NCBI GenBank assembly: GCA_963383645.1
Contig: OY726565.1
Span: 30,488,534-30,552,533 of the forward strand
Source of the DNA: Muscardinus avellanarius
Lineage: Eukaryota; Chordata; Mammalia; Rodentia; Gliridae
DNA: 64,000 bases
Direction of reading: 5' to 3'
Under the pieces are notes generated by a model that did not search any database, was not told where the DNA came from, and worked only from the letters and a program-made list of their open reading frames with translations. Numbering within the stretch: position 1 is the stretch's first letter; every line of letters begins with the position of its first letter. The translations under genes and the position numbers were made by a program. This document shows, one piece after another, positions 22,401-33,152 of this stretch.

Positions 22401-23063
22401 TTCATAATTTGGGTGATTCTCTTTTTTATTTAGATTGGCTAGTGATTTATCTATCTTGTTAATATTTTTGAGGAACCAGCTTTTGGTTTTGTTGATTTTC
22501 TTTATTGTTTTTTCATTCTCTACTTCATTAATTTCTGGTCTAATGTTAATAATTTCCTGCCTTCTACTGGCTTTGGGGTTAAATTGTTCCTGTTTTTCAA
22601 GGGCTTTGAGTTGTGTTCTTAGATTATTTATTTTAAGATTTTCTGGTTTTGTTTTTTTTTTTTTTTTTATGTGAGCACTCAGTGCTATGAATTTTCCTCT
22701 TAATACTGCCTTCAAAGTGTCCCAGAGGTTTTGATATGTTGTATCTTTATTTTCATTTGTTTCTGGAAATTTCTTGTTTTCACCTCTTATATCTTCTATG
22801 ACCCATTCTTCATTCAGAAGTGTGGTGTTCAGTCTCCACATGTTTATGTTGTTTCTCTGGGTCTTCATATAGTTGATTTCTAGTTTCATTCCATTATGGT
22901 CTGAAATGACACAGGGAAGTATGTAACATTTTTTGAATTTGCTTGTGCTCATTTTGTGTCCCAGGATGTAATCTATTTTGGAGAAGTTTCTGTGAGCAGC
23001 TGAGAAAAATGTAATCTCCGCTGTAGTTGGGTGAAATACTCTATGTGTGTCCAAGAGGTTCAT
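19467..23063 (-). mobile_element. L1 ORF2 (from the endonuclease domain) and 3' end
   Basis: Minus-strand frames include an endonuclease C-terminal piece with [11 protein letters not shown] (near 22950), reverse-transcriptase pieces, and the C-terminal cysteine region with [13 protein letters not shown] (about 20190-20230). The reverse-transcriptase active site at about 21470 reads FAND instead of FADD, and there are several frameshifts and stops, so it is dead. The first part of the endonuclease domain and all upstream sequence of this L1 are missing; it meets a second L1 3' end at 23064. Confidence 0.9.
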
Positions 23064-23479
23064 TTTTAAAAAAATTTTTAATTAGTGCACTGTATTCATA
23101 CATTGTAATGGGATAAAAAACTTCTGTAGAAATACATCCATACATCACCCAGTTAACCCCTACCCAATCCCCACCCCATTCCCTCCACATCCCTCCTTCT
23201 CATGCTTGGCTTAGTGGTTGACATCTAATATCATAGCAATTTATCCAAAATTAACAATTATAATCTCACTTAAAAGATTCATTTGTCTGACATCAAACTT
23301 TTGGTAACTTAGAGATAATACTTCAATATTTCTTTTTGATTTCTTTCTTACCAGAGGATTTTTTTTTTCTTTTTATTTTTTTAAGGTGAAACTATCATAC
23401 ATTTATGTGTTTATTTTTCAGAAAAACTGTATCCTAATATGAAATATAAACTCTAAATACCCAAAACAGTATCAAAAAA

Positions 23480-24110
23480 GAACAAAGCTAGAAGATGTAC
23501 ATTTTCTGATTTCAAACCTTGTAAAGATACAATTGAAACAGTGTAGTACTTCTATAAAGGCAGATATATAAACCAGTGGAGTAAAATAAAAAGCCTAGAA
23601 ATAAATTCTTCCATATATGATCATGTTATTTTTGACAAGGTTTCCAAGAACATTTGGTGAAGGAAATAATAATCTTTTCACTAAATATTGTCGAAAAATA
23701 ATAATTACATGAAAAAGAATAAAATTGGGCCCTTACCTAACACCATATACTAATATCAACTCAAAGTAGATAAAAGACTTAAATGTAAATTTTAAGACTA
23801 TAAACTTTTAGAAGAAAACCTTGGTCTTAAAAATTAAAAAAATTGAAATTGGCAGTGATTTCTTGGATATGATTTCAAAGGCACAGGCAACGAATAAACA
23901 AACTTCCTAAAAAATAAAAAAAAATTGTACATCCATAGACAATGTAAACCGAGTTAAAAGTTACTTATAGAATGGGATAAAATATTTCAAATGCTATATC
24001 TGAAGGTATATTAATATTCCAAATAGAAATCCTAAAAATCAGCAACAATAAAAGGAAACAATACAATTTAGAAATAGATAAAAGACTAAAAGAAATAATG
24101 AATCTCTAAA
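23480..24110 (+). mobile_element. Inverted old L1 ORF2 C-terminal segment inside copy 1
   Basis: Plus-sense ORF2-like blocks such as AGCCTAGAAATAAATTCTTC, GGCCCTTACCTAACACCATA and GATAAAAGACTTAAATGTAA follow the order of ancient L1 ORF2. It is inverted relative to the surrounding element and decayed with no open frame. Confidence 0.65.
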
Positions 24111-24345
24111 GATAACCAATCTTAGTTGTCTGCTGGATGGAAAATCTTGTTTTTCTGGTTCTGGTCTGTATTATGTATTTCTTCTTTGTAGTTAATCTCT
24201 TTGAGTATTTTTTCTAGCGCTGGTTTTGAAGACATAAATTCCTTCAGTTTCTGTTTGTCATGGAAGCTTCTTATTTCCCCATCTAATTTGATATATAGTT
24301 GTGCTGGGTAGGAAATTTTTGGCTGGAAGTTGTTTTCTTTCAGAG

Positions 24346-26160
24346 AGCCTGCCGTGAGGCAAGGCCAGTGCTGGGGCCTCCGAGGACGGGACTGGAGCCT
24401 GCTGAGGGATTAGGCCGGTGCTGGGGCCAGTGAGGCCGGCATCGGAGCCTGTTGTGAGGCAAGGCCAGTGCTGGGGCCTCCGAGGACAGGACTGGAGCCT
24501 GCCGAGGTGTTAGGCCAGTGTTGGGGCCAGTGAGGCCGGTATCGGAGCCTGCCATGAGACAAGGCCGGTACTGGGGCCTCCGAGGCCGGGATAAGAGCCT
24601 GCCGAGGATTAGGCCCGTGCTGGGGCCAGCGAGGCTGGCATTGGAGCCTGCCGTGAGGCAAGGCCGGTGCTGGGGCCTCCGAGGCCGGGATAAGAGCCTG
24701 CCAAGGGGTTAGGCCGGTGCTGGGGCCAGCGAGGCCGGTATTGGAGCCTGCCGTGAGGCAAGGCCGGTACTGGGGCCTCCTAGGCTGGGATCGGAGCCTG
24801 CCTTGAGGCAAGGCCGGTACCTCCGAGGCCAGGATAAGAGCCTGCCGAAGGGTTAGGCCCGTGCTGGGGCCAGCAAGGCTGGGATTGAAGCCTGCCTTGA
24901 GGCAAGGCCGGTACTGGGGCCTCCGAGGCCAGGATAAGAGCCAGCCGAAGGGTTAGGCCGGTGCTGGGGCCAGCAAGGCCGGGATTGAAGCCTGCCTTGA
25001 GGCAAGGCCGGTACTGGGGCCTCCGAGGCCAGGATAAGAGCCTGCCGAGGGGTTAGGCCAGTGCTGGGGCCAGCGAGGCCGGCATCGGAGCCTGCCATGA
25101 GGCATGACCAGTGCTGGGGCCTCCAAGGCCAGGATCGGAGCCTGCCGAGGGGTTAGGCCGGTGCTGGGGCCAGCGAGGCCGGTATCGGAGCCTGCCTTGA
25201 GGCAAGGCCAGTACTGGGGCCTCCGAGGCCGGGATCTGAGCCTGCCGAGGGGTTAGGCCGGTGCTGGGGCCAGCGAGGCCGGCACCGGAGCCTGCCATGA
25301 GGCAAGGCCGGTACTGGGGCCTCCGAAGCTGGGATTGGAGCCTGCCGAGGGGTGAGGCTGATGCTGGGGCCAGCGAGGCCGGCATTGGAGCCTGCCGTGA
25401 GGCAAGGCCGGTGCTGAGGCCTCCGTGGCCGGGATTTTAGCCTCCCTTGAGGCAAGGCCGGTACTGGGGCCTCCGAGGCCAGGATAAGAGCCTGCCGAGG
25501 GGTTAGGTCGGTGCTGGGGCCAGTGAGGCCGGCATCGGAGCCTGCTGTGAAGCAAGGCCGGTACTGGGACCTCCGAGGCCGGGATAAGAGCCTGTCGAGG
25601 GGTTAGGCCGGTGCTGGGGCCAGGGAGGCCGGCATCGGAGCCTGCCATGAGGCAAGGCCGGTACTGGGGCCTCCGAGGCCAGGATAACAACCTGCCGAAG
25701 GGCTAGACCGTTGCTGGGGCCAGCAAGGCCGGCATCGGTGCCTGCCGTGAGGCGAGGCCAGCATCGGAGCCTGCCGTGAGACATGGCCAGTGCTGGGGTC
25801 TCCTAACCCAGGAAAGGAACCTGCCGAGGGGTTAGGCCAGTGCTGGGGCCAACGAGGCCGGCATTGGAGCCTGCCGTGAGGCTAGGCCGGTGCTGGGGCC
25901 CCCGAGGCTGGGATTGGAATCCTGCCAAGGGGTTAGGCCGGAGCAGGGGCCAATGGCCAGCATCGGAGCCTGGCGTGAGGCAAGTTTACTCCTGCGGCCT
26001 CCAAGGCCGGGACCAAAGCCAGCTTAGGGGTTAGACCGGTGCAGGGGCCAGCGAGACCAGAACTGGGGCCTCCCATGAGGCAAGGCCGCTGCTTGAGCCA
26101 GCGAGGTCTGGATCAGTCCACTGAGTATCCAGGCCACTACTGGGACCATCAAGAGTGGGA
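24346..26160 (+). repeat. GC-rich VNTR, 100-bp dimeric unit, about 18 copies
   Basis: Each unit is two related monomers of about 50 bp. One starts GAGCCTGCCGTGAGGCAAGG and the other GAGCCTGCCGAGGGGTTAGG; both continue into a GGCCGGTGCTGGGGCC core. Register repeats every 100 bp across the array (compare 24961 with 25261). It is very GC- and CpG-rich in an AT-rich intron. Units become less regular after about 25900. Several Pro/Ala/Arg-rich open frames cross it in multiple frames and are by-products of the repeat. Confidence 0.97.
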
Positions 26161-26299
26161 TCGGTACTTGCAACACAGCATGCACAGAGAAATATCGCAG
26201 AAAATATAAATCAGATGCTTCTCTTAATCAGCAATAACTAGGAGGAAAAGGGCAACAGGAAGAGGTTGAGCTATAGAAAGGGCCCTATAGTGAAGCAAC

Positions 26300-26356
26300 T
26301 AATGTGACCAATCAGAGGGTATGTAATACTGGAGGACGGAGCCTCTTTAAAACGCA
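26300..26356 (+). promoter_or_regulatory. CCAAT and TATA-like pair in the composite linker
   Basis: GACCAATCAG (CCAAT at 26308-26312) is followed 34 bp later by TTTAAAA (26346-26352). Spacing would suit a pol II promoter. It may be chance in an LTR-like or L1-derived linker. Confidence 0.3.
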
Positions 26357-27059
26357 GGAGGTACATAAACAAATGTATCAAAGTAAATCACCAAAGAAGC
26401 ATGGGATGGAGGGAGGGGGAGGGAATGGGATGGGGGCTGGAGGAGGGCTAATTGGATGATGTGTGCTTGTATATCCTCTCAAGTCTTGTACTCTAATGTG
26501 ATTGATATATGACTACAATGCACCAATTTAAAAAATTAATAAAAAGAAAAAAAAAGAAAACAAACAAACAAACAAAAATTAAGGGACTTCTATAATTTTC
26601 CTGGACCTGTGTATCGACTTCTTTTTCTATGTTTGGACAATTTTCTGCTATTATTTCTTTGAAGATATTATTGATCCCTTTGGTTTCACCTTCTTTTCCC
26701 TCCTCTATTTCGATTATTCTTAGGTTAGCTCTCTTAAAATGGGCATGTACTTCTTCAATGTTAAATTCCTGCTGTCAGATTTTTTTTCTGTTATAAATTA
26801 TGCATTTATATTTGGAGTTATCATCTTCTAGAAGCGAGATTCTATTCTCCATGTTGTCTAACCGATTGTTTATAGTTTAAATTGATGCCTTTTCTTCAAT
26901 GATTGCATCGTTTATTTCTTTTAGACTCTCTCTAAATTCTTTTCAAAGGTCCTGTATTATTTCTATAGTTATATTACTGATTTGATTTTCTGGAGATCTC
27001 TGCATTTCTGTGTTATCATGTTCTGATATTGTGGCTTGTGGATATTCATTGCTCCATTG

Positions 27060-27938
27060 TTGTACCTCTTTTCTATGATTTCAGAAATTTGTGCCTGCTC
27101 TGGGTTCTTCCCAGGGTCACCACAATTTCACTTAGGATGCTCTAGATCTCTAGTGTGTGGTAATCTTAGCTGCCACTACTTCTTTACTGCGTTGTATCGC
27201 AAATCTCAGACCTAGGGAGTTAATCTAGGCTCTGTGAGACTTTGGGCTGCCGGGCATGGCGTTTTCCCATGGGGAGCTGCGACTAGGGTGCAGTATCTCT
27301 GCCACCGCTACTCCTTCACTGGATTGGACTGTAAAATCTCAGACCCAGGGAGATTATCAAAGCTGTGCAATTCCCTGGGTGTGCAGTGCTGGGATTTCTC
27401 CTTTAAGGCCCGCAATTTCCCTCACAGTTGTTGTGTGTGCTGATCTTGAGCTGTTGTGGGCACTGTGAACTTGTGCCACACTTGCCAATATGGTGCAATA
27501 GCCACGCACTCGGTTGTGAAGCTGGCATATTTCTTTTCTGGTTTTGAGCTCTGTTCTGACTCCCTGGAGGGCGTGATGAGCTTGGCCACTGCGAGTTTTA
27601 GACGTTCTTTGCGCTGAAAGAACTGTTGAATTACACCCAAATTATCCAGAGCTGCTCACTTCAGCTCCTTGTTTACCTTTTCTCTCTGGAGCCAGGTGCT
27701 GTGAGGGAAGATGACGTTGGTGCAGCATCTGCCGCCGCAATGCATGCTGGTTTATTTTCTGGATTCTGGTTGTTCTTCTAGTCTTCTTTTTTTCTGTTCC
27801 TTGTATTTACTGTTTTTGTTCCTCTGCTATTAGTGTTTTCTGGCTGTGAAAAGTGCTGATTTTGTGGCAATAGAGATCGAGTGTTGGCAGGATTTGTAAA
27901 TGCTGCTTTTCTTGGGTGCCATCTTCTTGGAAGTCTAC
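27060..27938 (-). mobile_element. L1-type 5'UTR with tandem repeat
   Basis: The outer end reads, on the minus strand, AGACTTCCAAGAAGATGGC, similar to the start of many L1 5'UTRs. Two imperfect repeats about 129 bp apart (starting about 27169 and 27297) share 'ctgccac..ctac' and AATCTCAGACC blocks, reminiscent of monomer-type L1 promoters. Confidence 0.55.
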
Positions 27939-29193
27939 GTGCCTCATTTTTAACCCTAAATGGAAATCTTTTTAAGTATGGTTTGCTTTAAATTTAAATA
28001 CTTTATCTTTCTATATTTTAAAAGGTAAATAGTAAAAAGCTAACATACATTAATGTTATAGTTATATTTAATATTGTTGTATTAATTTTATATTTTAATC
28101 TAAATTTATATACTTAATTTTTATAAGCTTTTAATTTTATGCATATGCTGTACATCTGAACAAATAGTTGGTATTCTTGAGTGGAAGGGAAGGAGATAGA
28201 GTCCAGGAGAAGCCATGTTTCCCTTTTTAGAAAAACACTTGTGTTCTATGCTGAAGTATATTCTTTCCCTTTATATCTGTATTAGTTATATGAAGCCATT
28301 ATAAGAATTTCCCTTCATTGTAAACAGCTATCCTATATATCACAAGATTCTTCCTAATTTGACATTACAGTGTTTTGGTATCAAGGACACTGTGGGAAAT
28401 TACTGTCAGGACAAGCTGCTGTTGACAAGATTGTTTTCAAAGTTGGTCCAGGTAGAAGTTTTGCTTTAATTGCATGTTATAGCAGTTGAAAGAGTGTGAC
28501 CAAAATAGTAGCATAAATTTAGAAAGACTGCTTAAACAGTGTTCTCAAGGCTCCTGTGGGATCAAGGCTGTTCTATGCTATTGAAAACCTATTTCTCATA
28601 TCATGTAGCAGGGTTTTGAAATGTCACATGGTGACACAGAATCCTAATAGTGTCTCTTGGGAAACATTTTTTTGGGGGGTGAGGCAATAGAAATTGAAAC
28701 AGTACAAAAGGAAATAAAAAATGAGGACAGGAGGCTAATCCGCTTCTCCTAACAGCACTGCCATCTCTCAGATATATTGATTTAATTAGTCCCAACAATG
28801 TCTTTGTTTGAGGTTTATGCTGTAGAGTTCCCACACTGTTAGGCTACTTCATTATGCAACTTGCTTTGTTATTTACTTGAAGCATAGGTCAAGAAAAATG
28901 CACTACAAAGCAGAGATTTTCTTTAAACTCAATAAACATGCTAGAATATATTAATTAAAAAGATCTGGTTTTAAAAACAGCATGTAGATCCCAACATTAC
29001 TTCAATACTATCTTTGAGTTTATAGGTTGTTTGTGCCTCCATCAATGTGGCAATCTATACTCTTTAGTTTCAAAAGATTTCTGCTGAGGATTTCTCTTTC
29101 TTTTTTTTTTTTTGTACCTCATTTTTCATCTCTTGTATTACTTTTCTTGCCTACCAACATACCTTCTATTTTATGTCTTAAAATAGGAGGATG

Positions 29194-29400
29194 AAGGTGG
29201 GCATCTCACTCCTGTATTCCTAGTACTTGGGAGGCTGAGACAGGATGATCACAGGTTCAAGGCCAGCCCTGGTGACTTAGACCCTCAGCAATGTAGGGAG
29301 ATCCTGTTAAAAAAAAAAAATCCCTAACCGAACAAAAGGGTGGGGGTGTAAGTCAGAGGATGGATGCCCTTGCGTGTAATCCTCAATTTCCCTCCCCCCA
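29194..29400 (+). mobile_element. Diverged B1-dID SINE
   Basis: Head TTGGGAGGCTGAGACAGGAT; internal poly(A); ID half GGTGGGGGTGTAAGTCAGAG. Confidence 0.8.
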
Positions 29401-29478
29401 ACAAAAAGACCCTGATTTAGGATTATATGATAAAGATGTAAGTTCAAACTTTTATAAAATTTATGTTTTAGAAAGTAT

Positions 29479-29616
29479 CAGGCAGCATGATGGTATGCAC
29501 CTATAGCCTCAGCTATTTGGGAGGCTAAGGCGGGAGGATTAATTGAGTACAACAGTTTAAGGTCAGCCTGGGCAACATAGGGAGACGACCATCTCAAAAA
29601 AAAAAAAAAAAAAAGA
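29479..29616 (+). mobile_element. 7SL-type SINE monomer without ID half
   Basis: GGCAGCATGATGGTATGCAC, then AGCCTGGGCAACATAGGGAG and a poly(A) tail. It is a B1/Alu-like monomer of a different lineage from the dimeric SINEs. Confidence 0.8.
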
Positions 29617-29639
29617 CATTTCAATATATAGCCACACTT

Positions 29640-29850
29640 CCTTCATATAGCTTCCATGATGTGAGACAGACATGTGCTCTATTTTCTGAGCTTTTCCCCA
29701 CTATGTTCTGAGATCTGTGCTCTTGCCTCAAAGGGACTGAACTCCAAAATTTCCAAGGAAAACTGAGCCAAAAAAATCTTTCTTCCTGTAAGTTTTGTGG
29801 TCATGTCTTCATATTACAGCAGTGAGAATGCTGACCAAGACAGACGTTAT
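29640..29850 (+). mobile_element. MaLR-type LTR 3' portion
   Basis: GGAAAACTGAGCCAAAAAAA, 'tctttcttcctgtaagtt' and 'acagcagtgagaatgctgacc' match the 3' end of mammalian MaLR LTRs. Confidence 0.55.
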
Positions 29851-31821
29851 GTGGAAATTAAGGTGAAAGCTCCTTAGTTTACTCTCAAGGAGACTTCAGC
29901 ATTCTTCTCCCACTGCTAGACTGATCTTCTAGACAAAAGGTTAATAAAGATGTGTCAGACCTAAAGAATACCATCAACCAAATGGACCTGTTAGACACAT
30001 ATAGAATATTCCACTCAATTACAGCAGAGCTCACATTTTTCTCACCTATTAAAGGAACCTTTTCCAAAATAGACCACATCCTGGGACACAAATGAAGCAG
30101 TAGCAAGCTAAAAAAATATGACATACTCCCCTGGGTCTTTTCAGACCACAATGGAATGAAATTAGAGATCCACTATAAGAAGACCCAGAATAACCACATA
30201 AACACATAGAATCTGAACACCACATCGCTGAATGAGAAATGGGTCATTGTAAGGGGTGAAATTACGACATTTCTATAAACAAATGAAAATAGAGATACAA
30301 AATATCAAAACTTCTTGGATACCCTGGAAGCAGTATTAAGAGGGAAATTCATAGCACTGAGTGCCCACTTAAAGAAGAACAGGAAATCACCAAATAAATA
30401 ACCTAATGACACACCTCAAAACCCTTGAAAACCAGGAACAGTCTAACCCTAAAGCCAGTAGAAGGCAGGAAATTATTAAATCAGAGCAGAAATCAAAGAA
30501 GTAGAAAAAAAAATACAGAAAATCAACAAAACCAAAAGTTGGTTTCTTGAAAAAATAAACAAGATAGATAAACCACTAGCCGACTTAACCAAAGGAAAGA
30601 GAATTAATTTAAATTACTAAAATAAGAGATAAAATAGAAGATATTACTGCCAACTGTGGAAATTCAGAGGATTATTCGAAATTGCTTTGAAAAACTATAC
30701 TCCAACAAAATGGAAAACTTAGAAGAAATTGATAATTTTCTAGACACATACAACCTTCCTAACCTAAGTCAAGAAGATATAGAAAATTTAAACTGACCAA
30801 TAGCAATCAAAGAGATTGAGGTAGCAATAAAGAGCCTACCATCAAACAAGGGTTTCCTAAGTGAATATTATTAAACCTTTATAGAATAGCTAGTCCCAAT
30901 ACTTCTCAATCTGTTTTGTGGAATAGAAAGAAACGGGGCTTTCCTAAATACATTCTTTGAAGCCAACATCATATTAATGCCAAAACCAAATAAACACAGC
31001 TCAAGAAAAGAAAGCTATAGGCCTATATCAGTGATGAACTTAGATGCAAAACCACTAAACAAAATACCAGCAACAGACATTCAAAACCACATCAAGAAAA
31101 TTAGACACCATAACCAATAGTGTTTATCTCAGGGATCAAGGCTGATTCAAATATAAAAATCAATACATGTAACACATCACATAAACAGAACCAAAGACAA
31201 AAATCACATCATTTTACTAGATGCTGAAAAAGCATTAGACAAATATAGAACACTCATTTATGCTAAAAGCACTCAAGAGAATCAGAATAGAAGAAAGATA
31301 CCTCCATATCATAAAGGCAATGTACAATAGGCCCATAGCTAACATCTTATTAAATGGGGGAATAACTGAGAATTTCCCTTAAAAACAGGAACAAGAGAAG
31401 ATGTCCATTATCATCCCCCTCTTTTCAATATAGTACTTGAGACTCTAACTAGATCAATAAGGCATGAAAAGGAAATCAAAGGACTACAAATAGGAAAATA
31501 AGAACTAAAACTATCCCTATTTGCAGATGACATGAAAATATACTTAGAAGACCCAACAAACTCAACCATAAAATTTATAGAACTGATCAAAATTCAGCAA
31601 AATGTCTGGATGAAAAATCAATCTTTATAAAAATTAGAAGCTTTCCAGTATGCCAGCCATAAATCCACCGAAAAAGAAATCCAGAAAACACTTCTGCTCA
31701 GGATATTCAACAAAAGAACAAAATACTTAGGAATAAATAAAACTAACCAAAGAAGTAAAAGACCTCTAAAAGGAAAATTATTTTGGCTAGCCAGAATAAC
31801 TATCATCAAAATGGCCATTCT

Positions 31822-32023
31822 TAGCCAGGCATGGTGGCACATGCTTGTAATCCCCACGCTTGGGAGGTGGACACAGGAGGATCGTGTAGGTTTGAAGCCA
31901 GCTGTGCTGGCTTAAGAGACCCTGTTTCCAAATAAAATCATATAAAATAGGTCTGGGAGTGCAGTCTGGAGGTAGAAGGGCTTCCAGGAACCCCAGTACA
32001 AAAAAAAAAAAAAAAAAAAAAAA
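31822..32023 (+). mobile_element. B1-dID SINE, variant subfamily, nested in L1
   Basis: Head AGCCAGGCATGGTGGCACAT, linker AAATAAAATCATATAAAATA, ID half GGTCTGGGAGTGCAGTCTGG ending GCTTCCAGGAACCCCAGTAC, then a long A-tail. Confidence 0.9.
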
Positions 32024-32935
32024 GCCAATCTTCCAAAAGTGATCTACAGATTCAACATAATACCTATTAAATTACCAAGATCATTTCTCACATAGAAAAA
32101 ACAGTCCTTAAATTTATTTAGAACAACAAAAAACTTAGAATGGCCAAACTAGTTGTAAGCAACAAGAACCATGCAGGAGACATCACAATTCCTGATTTCA
32201 AACTGTACTTCAAAGCCATAGTAATTACAAGAGCATGGTATTGGTACAGATGCATAAACTAATGGAGCAGAATAAAAAAACTTAAATACAAATCTGCACA
32301 CTTAAAGCCAATTGATTTTCAACAATGGGGCCAAAAACATACACTGGAAAAAAAAGATAGCTTCTTCAACAAATGGTGTTGGTGAAACTGGTTAACAGTA
32401 TGCAGAAAAATAAAATTAATTCCACTTTCTCACCCTGCACAATTGAAGATGGATCGAAGACATGGAAATCAGACCCAAGTCCTTGTAGCTCCTTGTTGAG
32501 GGCATAGGTCCAACACCTCGAAACATAGGCACAGGTAAAAACTTGCTCCACAAGATCCCAAAGGCACAAGAAATTAAAAGGAGGATTAATATGTTGGTTT
32601 CCATTAAATTGAAGAGCTGTACAGCAAGGGAAAGTATCAAGAATCTCAATAGAATGCTAACAGAATTGGGAGAAAATTTATACCAACTGTTCCTCTGGTA
32701 GAGGACTAATATCTATAATATACAAAGAACTCAAGAAATTTACCACTAAGAAAACAAATAACTCAATCGAAAATGGGCAAGTGAACTAAATAGACACTGC
32801 ACAAAAGAAGAATTTCAAATGGCCAATAAATGTATGAAGAAATGTTCAACATCATTAACAGAGATGCAACTCAAAACTTCCCTGCGATTTCACTTAACTT
32901 CAATTAAAATGGGAATCATTAAAAACACAAAAACT

Positions 32936-33152
32936 TGCTGGCGCAAGTTTTTAATCCCAGTACTTGCGAGGCTTAGACAGGAGGATTGTGGGTTCGTAGA
33001 CAGCATCAGCTACTTAGTGAGGCCCTCTGCAATTTAGTGAGACCCTGTTTCAAAATAAAGAATAAAAAATAGGGCTGGGGTGTAGCTTAGAGGTACAGTG
33101 CCCCTTGGTTCTATACTCCCCTCAATACTGCAACACACACACACACACACAC
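32936..33152 (+). mobile_element. B1-dID SINE nested in L1, with (CA)n tail
   Basis: Head TAATCCCAGTACTTGCGAGG; ID half GGGCTGGGGTGTAGCTTAGA; its tail is a (CA)n run instead of poly(A). Confidence 0.87.

Larger units (their letters stand above)
24346..26573 (+). mobile_element. VNTR plus L1-3'-end composite retroelement (SVA/LAVA-like architecture)
   Basis: Order on the plus strand: VNTR (24346-26160), linker of about 200 bp, L1 3'-UTR-like segment (about 26365-26545, with the G-rich GGGATGGAGGGAGGGGGAGG run and TGACTACAATGCACCAATTT), then an A-rich tail (26545-26573). It inserted into the ORF1 of the HAL1-like element in the opposite orientation. Compared with copy 2, about 195 bp of ORF1 (63586-63780) is missing at the insertion point and no target duplication is visible. 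Analogy to primate SVA/LAVA is in layout only; the sequence is not theirs. Confidence 0.65.
23065..27938 (-). mobile_element. HAL1-like composite element, copy 1 (ORF1 without ORF2)
   Basis: Read on the minus strand: L1-like 5'UTR (about 27938-27060), ORF1 region (about 27060-24125, interrupted by the VNTR element), a block of about 900 bp (23222-24125), then an L1 3' end with A-tail (23221-23065). The 900-bp block contains an old ORF2 C-terminal piece in the opposite orientation. The same order is found at 62282-64000, so this is a multicopy composite. Without the VNTR insert the ancestral element would be about 2.8 kb. HAL1 elements are known ORF1-only relatives of L1; whether this belongs to a described HAL1 family is unknown. 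Confidence 0.65.
19452..27951 (-). mobile_element. 8.5-kb composite L1 insertion bounded by a 13-bp target-site duplication
   Basis: GTGCCTCATTTTT occurs at 19452-19464 and again at 27939-27951. Between the copies lies a minus-strand L1-type structure with an A-tail (on the minus strand) at 19467 and an L1-like 5' end reading AGACTTCCAAGAAGATGGC at about 27938. The content is not a simple L1: see the separate entries for 19467-23063, 23065-27938 and 24346-26573. The single outer duplication suggests that the outer parts arrived in one event. Confidence 0.7.

Noticed and set aside
24346..26160. Possible CRISPR array or proline-rich protein genes in the GC-rich repeat
   Set aside because: There are no spacers: units are contiguous and drift gradually. 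Open frames occur in several frames because the unit length and composition avoid stops; the genome is mammalian.
23065..27938. Simple nested insertion of a second element into the L1 at 23064
   Set aside because: No duplication of the L1 sequence left of 23065 is found after 27938; the sequence there matches the outer flank at 19452 instead. Not fully excluded.
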